This document shows, piece by piece, positions 43,521-51,432 of a stretch of 64,000 bases of DNA. The notes under the pieces were generated by a model, which worked only from the letters and a program-made list of their open reading frames with translations, made no database searches and had not been told where the DNA came from. Every line of letters starts with the position of its first letter. The stretch's first letter is position 1. The position numbers and the translations under genes are program-made. Location of the stretch: NCBI GenBank assembly GCA_965250275.1, contig OZ252297.1, positions 3,410,001-3,474,000 on the forward strand, in the 5' to 3' direction. This stretch comes from G965250275 sp965250275 (GTDB lineage Bacteria > Pseudomonadota > Alphaproteobacteria > Rhodobacterales > Rhodobacteraceae).

Positions 43521-44054
43521 TCAGTTCGCCGCAGCAGCGCGTTCCATAGCCTCAGCGGCCAGCGCCCGGTCGCCGGTCTCTTGGGTCATGTCGAACACCA
43601 TGCGCGAGACCCGCCATTCCCCTTCGATCTGAATCACGTCCCAATGGTACTCCCCCACAGGGCGCCACAGCTCCTCGCCGATCCAGTGCCGACCATCGAC
43701 GGCCGCCGTGGCCGTGGCTGTTTCGCCATCGATCTCAACCGTAACAGGTCCCAACTCGTGCCATGTGGCATCGAACCCGGGCACGATTCCGCGCCAGGCG
43801 GTCATCAGGTCCGCAGGGCTCATGGTTGCCGGTTCCCCGCCCCAAAGGCTGGTGTAATCAATGACAATCTCCGGGGCGAAAGCAGCTTCCGCCAGATCAT
43901 AGGCAGCGCGGTCAACGGCAAGCGGGATGGACGACACGAGCGTCGTGATCTGCGCGGTGGCGGGGTCGCCGGCAGGCGGCAGGTCTTGTCCTGCCTCCGC
44001 TGCCAGAACGGGTAAGGTCATCGCGAGTGCGGTTGTTGCGAGAAAACGCGTCAT
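43521..44054 (-). CDS. exported NTF2-like (SnoaL-fold) protein
   Basis: A 177-residue protein with a signal peptide (MTRFLATTALAMTLPVLAAEA) and an NTF2/SnoaL-type cone fold. The early helix has DRAAYDLAEAAFAPEIVIDY, and later strands have DGRHWIGEELWRPVGEYHWDVIQ and EWRVSRMVFDM. Such folds bind small ligands or act as isomerases. It is 66 bases downstream of the exported alpha/beta hydrolase on the same strand and probably co-transcribed. Substrate unknown. Confidence 0.85.
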   Translation of the reverse strand: MTRFLATTALAMTLPVLAAEAGQDLPPAGDPATAQITTLVSSIPLAVDRAAYDLAEAAFAPEIVIDYTSLWGGEPATMSPADLMTAWRGIVPGFDATWHELGPVTVEIDGETATATAAVDGRHWIGEELWRPVGEYHWDVIQIEGEWRVSRMVFDMTQETGDRALAAEAMERAAAAN

Positions 44055-44120
44055 TTGAGGTATCCTTTTTTAATTTGCGTGTGTGCCGCGGCCCGGCGTT
44101 GGCCCGAACCGCGCGGGCGC

Positions 44121-45080
44121 TTAGCTTTCGCTGTCGGGTGCGGCGCCGAAATGATCAGCCATCGTGTCCGCGGCCCGGACGACATCTTCAGGGTTGTCGT
44201 AGAAGTCGAACTGCGTGACCTCTTCGAGCATTTGCAGCGTGGCTTCTCCGACGTATCCGTTCAGAAACGTACGCACGCCTTGCGGGATTGCCGCGGCTTC
44301 GGAATGGACGATGGCCAGCGGCTGAGACAGACCTGCGGCGTGATCCGCTGGATAGTAGGTCAGCCAGCCCTCCCAGCCCGCATTGTTCCACTTGTTATCG
44401 TAGGCCGGGATCGCACCTCGATCTGCGTCGTAGTAGTACCCGCCGATCGGCATCAGAACGCCTTCGGCACCTTCGGGACCAGCGGCAGGAATGATCTGCC
44501 CTCCAGCAGCTTCTGCCGCCTGACCGGCGGCAATCAGCCCGGCGACGCCTTCGGATCCGCCGTAAACGGTTTCGACGATCTCCGCGTTCTGAAGCCAGGG
44601 CGCGACCAGCCCGATACGCTGCACCAGATTGTTGCCGGATACGGCGTCGACCATGTAGCCCGCCGAGGCGCAGATACCCAGACCATTGATGTTGGCTGCA
44701 TCAACCTCGGGCAGCGTTGCGACGTACTCAAACGCGGCGCGAATGTCGGAAGTCTTGGCCGCAGGGCTTTCGACGAACCGGACCTTTTGCGGCAGGTCGC
44801 CCGATTTGCCCCAGCCCCGGAAGTCGAAGGTGAAAGCCGCGTATCCGCGCTCGGCCATTTCTTCGGCATAGACCCTGGGCATCTGTTCCTCGACCGACGT
44901 CCAGGCGCCCGTCACGACGACGGCTGGCAAAGGCGCGCCATCATGTCCTTCGGGCAAGTACAGCGTTCCGGCCAGCGTGGCCCCTGCGTTGGAAAAGGTC
45001 ACGGTGCGGGTCTCAACCTGTGCGATCGCGGCGGTGGAGGCCATCAGCGCAGCAGCCGTGGTGGTGGCAAACATCCTCAT
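44121..45080 (-). CDS. exported alpha/beta hydrolase (YcjY/dienelactone hydrolase-like)
   Basis: A 319-residue periplasmic alpha/beta hydrolase with a signal peptide (MRMFATTTAAALMASTAAIA). FTFDFRGWGKSG marks the oxyanion region and INGLGICASAGYMVDAV the nucleophile elbow, where a cysteine sits at the nucleophile position (G-x-C-x-S), as in dienelactone hydrolases. Late histidine candidates are present. The start is the ATG eight bases after AGGAG. The frame stays open far upstream but carries no signal or fold there. It runs with the NTF2-like gene, and an AraC regulator lies upstream on the same strand. Confidence 0.87.
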   Translation of the reverse strand: MRMFATTTAAALMASTAAIAQVETRTVTFSNAGATLAGTLYLPEGHDGAPLPAVVVTGAWTSVEEQMPRVYAEEMAERGYAAFTFDFRGWGKSGDLPQKVRFVESPAAKTSDIRAAFEYVATLPEVDAANINGLGICASAGYMVDAVSGNNLVQRIGLVAPWLQNAEIVETVYGGSEGVAGLIAAGQAAEAAGGQIIPAAGPEGAEGVLMPIGGYYYDADRGAIPAYDNKWNNAGWEGWLTYYPADHAAGLSQPLAIVHSEAAAIPQGVRTFLNGYVGEATLQMLEEVTQFDFYDNPEDVVRAADTMADHFGAAPDSES

Positions 45081-45199
45081 TGGAGCATCTCCTGTCATTT
45101 GTGTCATGGGCGTGTTGCCCGATGACTTGAGAGATACCTTTGACCTGCAGAGGTTACTTGAAGGGTCTTGCTTGGCTTTTGAAGGATCGTGCTTTCGGT

Positions 45200-46087
45200 T
45201 CAGCTCGCCAACTTTGAACGATAGGCCCGCGGGGTCTGACCCGTGACCTGTTTGAAGCTGCGCGAGAAATGCGCCTGATCGGCAAAGCCACAATCGAGCG
45301 CAATGCCGCCCAAAGGACGGGTTGGGTCTTCCATCAGTTTGATCGCCGTTTCGATGCGATAGGCCAGCACGTATTGCATTGGGGTGGACCCGACCGTTTC
45401 TTTGAACACCCGGCTGAAATGGGACGGCGACATTCCTGCCTCGCGCGCCAGTTCATCCAGCGTAATCGTCTGGTCGAGACGGGCCCGAATGAACGTCAGA
45501 ACGCGGCTGTAGTGAGCAGACGTGAAACGTGCGCTGAGCGCAACCTCTTCGGGTCGGCGTTTTCCGTAACGCTGGAGCAGTTTGACCAGCAACACCCGGC
45601 TCATCGCCTCGAACATCACGCCCGAAGTGATGTCGTCATCGTGCAGGGCATCGCGCAGCATGACACCAGCCGCGCAGAGGTCGGCGTCTTCGAACAATGG
45701 GGTGTCCTGAAGCTGCTGTGAGTCGAGCAGCATGGACAACTCGGTCTGGGCAAATCGTTCGACCTTGTCCGGATCGAGCGTGATGACGATCACGTCCGAG
45801 GTGTCGAACCAGCGCCAGCCCGATCGCATGCCCGCCGGAGTGACAACGATCTCATCTTTGCGAAAGATGAAGTCGTGCAGTTCGCCATCCCGCATGTTGT
45901 GGACGCGGTGCGGTTTGGAGCAGAGATTCAGCAAGACATGATGCTCTGCAAAAACGTCTTCCGGCATCGTGTCCGGTTCGGCCTGAAAGTAACGTAATGA
46001 CATCAGTCCGGCCGCGGAAACATGCTCCTGCTTGTCGCTGTTGAGCAGCGGCAAAGACGGATAGATCTCTTCGTAGCGGCGCGGCAT
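45200..46087 (-). CDS. AraC-family regulator
   Basis: A 295-residue AraC/XylS regulator. The N-terminal cupin-like region is at residues 25-150 (EHHVLLNLCSKPHRV, IVVTPAGMRSGWRW). The double HTH is at about 195-292, with ITLDELAREAGMSPSHFSRVF and LGGIALDCGFADQAHFSRSF. It lies 119 bases upstream of the exported hydrolase gene, same strand, so that gene pair is a likely target. The ligand is unknown. Confidence 0.9.
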   Translation of the reverse strand: MPRRYEEIYPSLPLLNSDKQEHVSAAGLMSLRYFQAEPDTMPEDVFAEHHVLLNLCSKPHRVHNMRDGELHDFIFRKDEIVVTPAGMRSGWRWFDTSDVIVITLDPDKVERFAQTELSMLLDSQQLQDTPLFEDADLCAAGVMLRDALHDDDITSGVMFEAMSRVLLVKLLQRYGKRRPEEVALSARFTSAHYSRVLTFIRARLDQTITLDELAREAGMSPSHFSRVFKETVGSTPMQYVLAYRIETAIKLMEDPTRPLGGIALDCGFADQAHFSRSFKQVTGQTPRAYRSKLAS

Positions 46088-46184
46088 TCCATTTCTCCTG
46101 CACGAAGCCTAGCGTCTCGGGACCGATCGCACATTGATAATTGTGAGAGCCGTTGAACACCCCGCGGCAAAGCATTTGTTACCT

Positions 46185-47063
46185 CTATTCGGCAGCGCGC
46201 AACGCAAATGGCGTCTGGATCTCGCGCGCGATCTCGGCCACCAGTGCCTTCACCGGAGCGGATCGGCTCTTGCGGCTGATCCGGACCACAAATGTTATGT
46301 TTGGCGGCGGAGGAAACACACCTTCGATCACCTGCATATCTGACGTAACGTGCATACCGTTCAGCAAAGCGACACCGAGCCCCGACCGGACAGCGGATTG
46401 AATGCCGGCTGCACTTGGACACTCCAGAACCGTCTCAAAGGCGTGGCCCAGCGCTTGCCCATCCGAAAAACCCCACTTGCGGTAAAAGCAATGGCTGTCA
46501 AACGACAGGAACGGGACCGGCTGCGCAGGATCGAATTCAAATTCCGGCGCCTTGACCCAGTGCAGGGTGTCGCCGAAGAGTTTTTGGTCATCAGGCCGAA
46601 CCTCGGATTGAAGCACCTGCATAACCGCCACATCCAATTCGTCGGCCCGTAGCCAGGATTGAACATTCAGGCTTTGGCTGGCCCGGGTGCGGACGCGCAC
46701 GGACGGATACACCCGCGTGAACCGGCCCAGAATGCGAGCGATGTCTCCGGTGGTCGTGTCCTCTGTCAGCCCGAGGCGGATGACCCCACCCAATGCTTTC
46801 TTGCCCAGATCTGCCAACGCCTCATCGTGCAGATTGATCATGCGCAGGCCATACTCGTTCAGCCGTCTGCCTACGTCGGTGAACAACGGCCCGCCCGCCT
46901 GACGGGCGAGCAGATCGCAATCCAAGGCGCGTTCGAGCCGCTTGATTTTGTGACTGACCGCAGATTGCGACAGACCCAACTGCCGTGCCGCATTGGTCAC
47001 GCCGCCATGAACCGCAATGGCCTGCAATGCACGCAGCGCATCGATCTCCAGCTTCTCAGTCAT
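46185..47063 (-). CDS. LysR-family regulator beside a haloacid dehalogenase
   Basis: A 292-residue LysR regulator: the N-terminal HTH is LRALQAIAVHGGVTNAARQL then GLSQSAVSHKIKRLE, and the effector domain follows from about 90 with GVIRLGLTEDTT. The ATG directly follows GGAGGCGGA and gives the usual short LysR N-terminus. It is divergent from a small membrane protein and a type II haloacid dehalogenase, with an 18-base dyad between them, so it probably controls them. Confidence 0.88.
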   Translation of the reverse strand: MTEKLEIDALRALQAIAVHGGVTNAARQLGLSQSAVSHKIKRLERALDCDLLARQAGGPLFTDVGRRLNEYGLRMINLHDEALADLGKKALGGVIRLGLTEDTTTGDIARILGRFTRVYPSVRVRTRASQSLNVQSWLRADELDVAVMQVLQSEVRPDDQKLFGDTLHWVKAPEFEFDPAQPVPFLSFDSHCFYRKWGFSDGQALGHAFETVLECPSAAGIQSAVRSGLGVALLNGMHVTSDMQVIEGVFPPPPNITFVVRISRKSRSAPVKALVAEIAREIQTPFALRAAE

Positions 47064-47091
47064 TCCGCCTCCAGCATGACAAACACAGATG

Positions 47092-47109
47092 GAATGATGA
47101 CAATCATTC
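47092..47109. promoter_or_regulatory. dyad GAATGAT-N4-ATCATTC
   Basis: A perfect seven-base inverted repeat around GACA lies 28 bases upstream of the LysR start. It is in the divergent region before the membrane protein and dehalogenase genes, and is the best operator candidate for the adjacent LysR. A weak TTGCGT-N18-TATCAC promoter lies just downstream on the plus strand. Confidence 0.5.
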
Positions 47110-47175
47110 ACTTGCGTCATGGATAGCACTCAACCTATCACTTCAAAAGATCCGATTTCCGAGAAATGGCCGAAC

Positions 47176-47442
47176 ATGACAGACATTGAGGCATCACCCA
47201 TCATGGCAGCTGACCGCCGCAAACTGACATCTGCCTTCGAGGTTTTTGGGTCCGTTCTTGCAATGATCTATGCTCTCTCGATTGCTCTGAACGTCGGCGC
47301 AGAGATGCTTGGGTTTTCGTTGTTGCTGGTGTCTTCCGCCCTGTTTGCTGGCTGGGCCGTGCTTGACCGCCGATGGACATTTCTGTTGCTTCAGGCGTTC
47401 TATGCTGCCTCGGCGATCATCGGCCTGATCCGCTGGGGTTAA
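47176..47442 (+). CDS. small membrane protein of unknown function
   Basis: An 88-residue protein with a short soluble head and three hydrophobic segments (about 22-40, 44-60 and 66-84). The start is uncertain: an ATG 57 bases upstream is in frame but would sit within ten bases of the operator dyad and has no ribosome site, so the later ATG is preferred. It lies 44 bases before the haloacid dehalogenase gene and is probably co-transcribed with it. No family recognised. Confidence 0.65.
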   Translation: MTDIEASPIMAADRRKLTSAFEVFGSVLAMIYALSIALNVGAEMLGFSLLLVSSALFAGWAVLDRRWTFLLLQAFYAASAIIGLIRWG

Positions 47443-47486
47443 GAGAGCCCCGCGACGCAAAGGCAATTTCAAAGGAAGGCCCCATA

Positions 47487-48212
47487 ATGAAACTGAGCGA
47501 TTTCAAAGTGCTGGCGTTCGACGTGTACGGAACACTGATCGACTGGGAAAGCGGCATGGTCGCGGCACTGGCTCCGTTGACCGAAAAAGTCAGCGCAAGC
47601 CTATCGCGGGACGAGATTCTCGAAGCGCATGCGTACCACGAATCCACAACCCAACGCTGGACGCCGAATAAGCGATACCAAGACCTGCTGGCCGTCGTGT
47701 ACCGGCGGCTGGCCGAAGAATGGGGTGTCTCGGTCTCCTGGGAAGAATGCCAGACTTATGGATTGTCGGTACGACAATGGCCCGCCTTTGCGGACAGCTG
47801 CGATGCGCTGAGCTATCTCAAGCAGCACTACAAGCTTGTGGTTCTGACAAACACCGACAACTTGAGCTTTTCTGGATCGAACGCGCGTCTCGGTGTGAAT
47901 TTTGATGGTGTCTACACGGCTGAAGACATCGGCAGTTACAAACCATCAGACAGGAACTTCACTTACATGCTGGAGACACTGGCCCGGCAGGGCATCGCCA
48001 AGAGCGACATTCTGCACACTGCGGAAAGCATGTTTCACGATCACGCCCCAGCCAACAAGCACGGGCTATCGAACTGCTGGATCTACCGCCGGCACGAAAT
48101 GGAAGGGTTCGGGGCGACCATGAACCCGGGCGAGATGCCGAGCTATGACCTTTGCTTCAACAGCATGGCTGATCTAGTCGCCGCGCACAAAGCAGAGCTG
48201 ACCACCAGCTGA
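47487..48212 (+). CDS. haloacid dehalogenase, type II
   Basis: A 241-residue L-2-haloacid dehalogenase-type HAD enzyme. Motif I is AFDVYGTLIDW with the nucleophile Asp near residue 11. Motif II is VVLTNTDN, Lys is in GSYKPSDRNF, and a HTAESMFHDHAPANKHG segment follows where motif IV acids are replaced as in haloacid dehalogenases. It may release halide from 2-haloacids or act on a phosphate ester. AAGGAAGG lies upstream of the ATG. Adjacent LysR suggests inducible expression. Confidence 0.88.
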   Translation: MKLSDFKVLAFDVYGTLIDWESGMVAALAPLTEKVSASLSRDEILEAHAYHESTTQRWTPNKRYQDLLAVVYRRLAEEWGVSVSWEECQTYGLSVRQWPAFADSCDALSYLKQHYKLVVLTNTDNLSFSGSNARLGVNFDGVYTAEDIGSYKPSDRNFTYMLETLARQGIAKSDILHTAESMFHDHAPANKHGLSNCWIYRRHEMEGFGATMNPGEMPSYDLCFNSMADLVAAHKAELTTS

Positions 48213-48267
48213 CAGCTATTCCACGGTGAAGGCACCCCTCACCATGTCCTGATACCAGATTTCGACG

Positions 48268-49038
48268 TCAGCCTTGGAGAAGAAGACTGGGGAACTTCTC
48301 CGAGGCGCGTGACGTTTGAAGCGCCTCCGAAACCGGCTGCGCCTTCCCGTCCATGCTGCACTGCTCGTAAAACCCCAATGCTTCGGCAAGAGCTTTCAGA
48401 GAGGCCGCGCGTTCCTCTTCTTTAAGAAACGGAGCATGTGTGGACAGGTAGAGCGCCGGACGCTTTTCGCGCAACCAGGGTTGCAGCACAGGCAGAAGCT
48501 CAAATTCCGCACCCTCGACATCCATCTTGACCAGCGACACGTCGTCGAGGTTCACCGCCTGCCGGAATTGTTCCCAGCCGAGGCTCATGACATCCGTTCC
48601 CTGCGCCGCGTCTCCTAGAACGGATGTCATCGAATCTCCGGCTTCCCCTCCCAGACTGGACATGCGCATCACACCCGTCGAATGCCAAAGCGCAACACCG
48701 AAGGCAGAGACGTTCTGGATATTATTCAACTCAAGATTCCAGTTGAGGTACCGGAAAGCGACAGGGTCCGGTTCGAAACACCAGACATGTCGTGCTCGTC
48801 TCGATGCATAAAGGACCGTCGCCCCAGCCCATGCGCCAATATCGATGTAGTCGCGGTCGCGTGAGAGATGTCTGTCGAGTACTTCAAAGGTCTCAGGTTC
48901 CCAAGACCCGGCTGATGCCTTTCGCCAGAACTTCGAGTGGTAGGGATCGAGGCGGAACGGTTCCCCATTGATGGTTCCGTTGTAATGCCCGCGCGCGCGG
49001 TAAAACATCTTTCGCGCTCTGGTGATCACCGCACACAC
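48268..49038 (-). CDS. FkbM-family methyltransferase
   Basis: A 256-residue SAM-dependent methyltransferase of the FkbM type. DYIDIGAWAGATVLYAS is the SAM-binding motif I, VWCFEPDPVAFRYLNWNLELN motif II, and VSLVKMDVEGAEFELL the FkbM hallmark. FkbM enzymes O-methylate sugars, polyketides and other acceptors. The target cannot be predicted. It uses a GTG start eight bases after GGAG; an internal ATG at residue 11 is possible. No saccharide genes adjoin. Confidence 0.87.
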   Translation of the reverse strand: MCAVITRARKMFYRARGHYNGTINGEPFRLDPYHSKFWRKASAGSWEPETFEVLDRHLSRDRDYIDIGAWAGATVLYASRRARHVWCFEPDPVAFRYLNWNLELNNIQNVSAFGVALWHSTGVMRMSSLGGEAGDSMTSVLGDAAQGTDVMSLGWEQFRQAVNLDDVSLVKMDVEGAEFELLPVLQPWLREKRPALYLSTHAPFLKEEERAASLKALAEALGFYEQCSMDGKAQPVSEALQTSRASEKFPSLLLQG

Positions 49039-49225
49039 TCCAGGCTCTCCGCAAAGGTCTGCTGGGCGGTCTTTCGGTTTTCAGCGTATTTTGTCTGCAT
49101 CAACGGGCGTCTCATTTCGCGATCGTCTGCCTTGTCTGGCAATCAGCCCAGACATTCAATGAGAATTGAAGCGGCATGGTCTTTCTACCAGCACATTTGA
49201 CGACGCCCCACTCGACCAAGTCACG

Positions 49226-49663
49226 TTACGGATCGTAAGCACTCAGATCTCCGGGCGCATGGAGCAATGTGCCGTCGTACTTTGGAAGATCATCCGTCAT
49301 CTGAAGCCAGGGCAGCTTGCTTTGGTAGTTGACGTGGAAAGTCGGTTCGAAATCCTCGGGCCGCTCCATTTATGCAGCATAAAGATGCATCCCCCCAGCG
49401 TAGTGGTCTGCTTCGAACCCCATCGGGGCGCCGCAAGTCGCGCAAAAGTGCCTGTGAACACCTTTCGAGCTTTGCAGGGACTGCGGCGCATCGCCCAACC
49501 ACCTGAAGTTCCTCAGCGGCACCCCCAGCCAGGCAACCAGAGGCGCGGCGCAGTTGCGGCGGCAATCATCACAGTGACAGTAACACGCCCACGTCACCTC
49601 CCCGACAAACTCCCACCGGGTTCGTTTGCACATGCAATGGCCCCGGGTCACCGATTGGTCCAT
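49226..49663 (-). pseudogene. GFA-family protein gene with internal TAA
   Basis: The 5' part encodes a glutathione-dependent formaldehyde-activating (GFA/CENP-V) fold with its zinc cysteines: GHCMCKRT, CYCHCDDCRRNC and FCATCGAPMGFE. After MHLYAA a TAA at 49370-49372 stops translation. The same frame then continues MERPEDFEPTFHVNYQSKLP to W..., TDDLPKYDG and a normal stop, which is just what the C-terminus of the family looks like. A single TCA to TAA change would explain it. The whole frame is about 145 codons, the usual family length. The start is the ATG after GAGG. It may be a pseudogene, a 5' fragment with residual function, or a sequencing error. Confidence 0.82.
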
Positions 49664-49911
49664 TTGATCCCTCACCTCTTGCACCACACTGAAGTCTGTT
49701 TAGCGCCCTGTCAGAAATCTGTCGCATCGCTCTGATCAAGGAACACGCCCGGACCGGACGGATCGCGCCCTGATTGCGACCTGAATCGAAGGGATTGCCT
49801 GACTTTCTGGACGTGATTCCAAACACAAAGAAGAGTTGTGAAGGGCTTGCCCGAACGTCTTGCAGCAGTCAGGTTTGCGGCTGAGCACGGCCAAGACCAG
49901 AGGTTCCCCAG

Positions 49912-50337
49912 ATGCACCCAACCGAGAAAATCGTCCGCCAATTCCACGAGTCCTGGGATCTGCGTGATCCTGATCGTGGTGCAGAGGTGATTTCGGACGA
50001 CATCGACTTCGAAGACATCGCGCGCGGCGAAAAGCTGCCCGGCAAGGACGGGTACAAATCTGACTACCATCGTTGGCGCGAGGCCTTCCCCGACGGCTTG
50101 TGCAAAGTGGAGAATGTCATCGTGAGCGCATGCGGTGAATGGGCAACTGTCGAGTTCCGCAACACCGGAACCCATACAGGCTTCCTGCGTTCCAGCCTTG
50201 GCGACTTCCCTCCGACAGGCAAACGTGCCGAGGTTCGCTATTGTTCGGTCATGCGCGTTCAGGACGGGCTGGTGGTCGAGGGGCGCGACTACTATGACAG
50301 CGCCACCATTGTCCGCCAGCTTGGGTTGGCCGACTAA
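49912..50337 (+). CDS. SnoaL-like ester cyclase-family protein
   Basis: A 141-residue NTF2-fold protein of the ester cyclase/SnoaL group. The early helix is KIVRQFHESWDLRDPDRGA, the middle strand region is WATVEFRNTGTHTGFL, and a late RYCSVMRVQDGLVVEGRDYYD strand pair is typical of the fold. Substrate unknown. It is divergent from the interrupted GFA-family gene (about 250 bases apart) and convergent with the following LysR gene. Confidence 0.82.
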   Translation: MHPTEKIVRQFHESWDLRDPDRGAEVISDDIDFEDIARGEKLPGKDGYKSDYHRWREAFPDGLCKVENVIVSACGEWATVEFRNTGTHTGFLRSSLGDFPPTGKRAEVRYCSVMRVQDGLVVEGRDYYDSATIVRQLGLAD

Positions 50338-50366
50338 GCGTGTAACCTACCCGGCGCGCCATGCGC

Positions 50367-51308
50367 TCACCTAGGGTTGCCGAAGGCCCCGATATGAGCC
50401 GATTTCAGGCAGCTTACAAATTCCAGTGTTTTCCGGTCAGCGCTCGGCTTTTTACGGGTGATCGCCGCAAATGTACTGGTGTAGCCCGTCCTTTGCGGCG
50501 CCACGGCCCTGACCAGCCCATCCCGAAGAAAAGCCGCCGCCACGTGATCAGCCAGATAGCCGAGATACCGGCCTGATTGGATCAACAGCGACAGGGCTTC
50601 TTCCTCCTGCACGCGGGCGGCCCGCTCGATCCCAAGATGCATCCCCGCCTTCATGTTCGGGGAGTTGAACGCATAGCCAGCGTATTTGTACTCTCGCAGG
50701 TCCGGTTCTGCATTTCCCGACGAAGAGTCATTCTCAAATAAAGGGTGCCCCCTACCGCAATAGAGCGTCATGTGCTCGTCGTAGAGTGGAAGATAGCGGA
50801 GCTGCGTGGATTTCCTGTGCAGCGGCACAACCGCCAGGTCCAACGTTCCGTCGGTGACCCGCGACTCCAGGCTGCTGGGGGGCGACAGCGAGATCTCCAA
50901 GGCAACCTCGGGCGCAACCTCGTCATATCTGCGAATGGCTTCGTGAATGCGCGCCTTCGGATTGGTCGAGGACTGATCAAACAGGCCAATACGCAGGGTG
51001 CCCGTCAGATTTGTGTGAATGTCATCAATTTCGTTCTGAAAATAATCGATCGACGCAAGCAATCTGTGCGCGGCCTCGAGGACCTGTTGGCCCTCCGGCG
51101 TCAGGGAGAACCCCGACGGCCCGCGATTGCACAGCTTCAGCCCGATGCGCAACTCCAAGTCCGAAATATGCTTGGAGATGGTGGAACGGCCAATGTTGAG
51201 CTCAAGCTCTGATGCGGCAAACCCCCCGCATTCGGTGACTGTGATGAAGATGCGGACCAGTCGGATATCGACGTCGCTGAGGCTTTGAATGAGTGCGCGT
51301 TTGGCCAT
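50367..51308 (-). CDS. LysR-family regulator beside a BCCT transporter
   Basis: A 313-residue LysR regulator: the HTH is at residues 12-70 (VDIRLVRIFITVTECGGFAA, then ELELNIGRSTISKHISDLE) and the effector domain at about 100-300. It is divergent from the BCCT transporter with a perfect TCGAAA-TG-TTTCGA palindrome in the 124-base gap, so it is the probable regulator of uptake. The ligand may be the transported compound. Confidence 0.88.
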   Translation of the reverse strand: MAKRALIQSLSDVDIRLVRIFITVTECGGFAASELELNIGRSTISKHISDLELRIGLKLCNRGPSGFSLTPEGQQVLEAAHRLLASIDYFQNEIDDIHTNLTGTLRIGLFDQSSTNPKARIHEAIRRYDEVAPEVALEISLSPPSSLESRVTDGTLDLAVVPLHRKSTQLRYLPLYDEHMTLYCGRGHPLFENDSSSGNAEPDLREYKYAGYAFNSPNMKAGMHLGIERAARVQEEEALSLLIQSGRYLGYLADHVAAAFLRDGLVRAVAPQRTGYTSTFAAITRKKPSADRKTLEFVSCLKSAHIGAFGNPR

Positions 51309-51337
51309 TCAAGGTTTCCTTCCAATGCAACTATACC

Positions 51338-51351
51338 TCGAAATGTTTCGA
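51338..51351. promoter_or_regulatory. perfect palindrome TCGAAA-TG-TTTCGA
   Basis: A 14-base perfect inverted repeat lies in the AT-rich divergent region, 30 bases from the LysR start and about 80 bases before the BCCT gene. The symmetry and position fit a regulator-binding site, most simply for the adjacent LysR protein. Confidence 0.5.
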
Positions 51352-51432
51352 CTTATCAAACAAAGGGTGCTCTCTATAGTTTTGGTACTTTGATCCCGCC
51401 ACGCGCGCGATCGGCAATAGGGAGAAGACAAT

